Source: Persephonella sp. (GTDB lineage: Bacteria; Aquificota; Aquificia; Aquificales; Hydrogenothermaceae). Taken from it: a stretch of 6,603 nucleotides of DNA. The notes beneath the pieces are model-generated. The model did no database searches and was not told the origin of the DNA. It saw only the letters and a list, made by a program, of their open reading frames with translations. Location of the stretch: the NCBI GenBank assembly GCA_027081375.1, contig JALWKR010000071.1, positions 1-6,603 on the forward strand, read 5' to 3'. Below, piece by piece: positions 6,590 to 6,603 of the stretch; position 1 is the stretch's first letter; each line of letters opens with the position of its first letter. Made by a program: the position numbers and the translations under genes.

Positions 6590-6603
6590 GTGCTGTATAT
6601 ATT

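Noticed and set aside
1..6603. Insertion sequences, prophage genes, toxin-antitoxin pair, tRNA or rRNA
   Set aside because: There are no transposase or integrase motifs, terminal repeats or RNA gene signatures. The ribbon-helix-helix is part of a large signalling protein and has no adjacent toxin gene.

Overview
The window looks like a stretch of chromosome from a low-GC thermophilic bacterium. The DNA is strongly AT-rich. The proteins are rich in Lys, Glu and Ile, and arginine is encoded almost only by AGA/AGG, with frequent ATA for isoleucine. That bias, the protein families present and the streamlined layout suggest Aquificota, perhaps the Hydrogenothermaceae (Sulfurihydrogenibium or Persephonella type). 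This placement is inference from general knowledge; no search was run, and other low-GC thermophiles remain possible.

Layout: positions 1-224 are a very AT-rich non-coding region with inverted and direct repeats and a weak candidate promoter. A 639-residue regulator follows at 225-2144 (+). It joins a ribbon-helix-helix DNA-binding domain to PAS, GGDEF and EAL domains, and both cyclic-di-GMP enzyme domains have lost key catalytic residues. A hairpin at 2146-2162 separates it from a two-ended membrane protein of the DUF445/YheB family (2188-2868, +). After a 132-bp gap with an extended -10 promoter comes a sigma-54 activator (3001-4437, +) built as PilZ, zinc ribbon, AAA+ and Fis-type helix-turn-helix. 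Convergent to it is topA (4457-6508, -), a DNA topoisomerase I with no cysteines and no zinc ribbons, which ends in helical repeat-like segments. Its promoter lies at the right edge of the window.

How the genes may work together: the first and third genes both put cyclic-di-GMP domains on DNA-binding proteins. One carries degenerate enzyme domains on a ribbon-helix-helix. The other carries a PilZ domain with intact binding motifs on a sigma-54 activator. The simplest reading is a locus for second-messenger control of transcription, but nothing in the sequence proves the two proteins act together. DUF445 and topA are probably ordinary neighbours.
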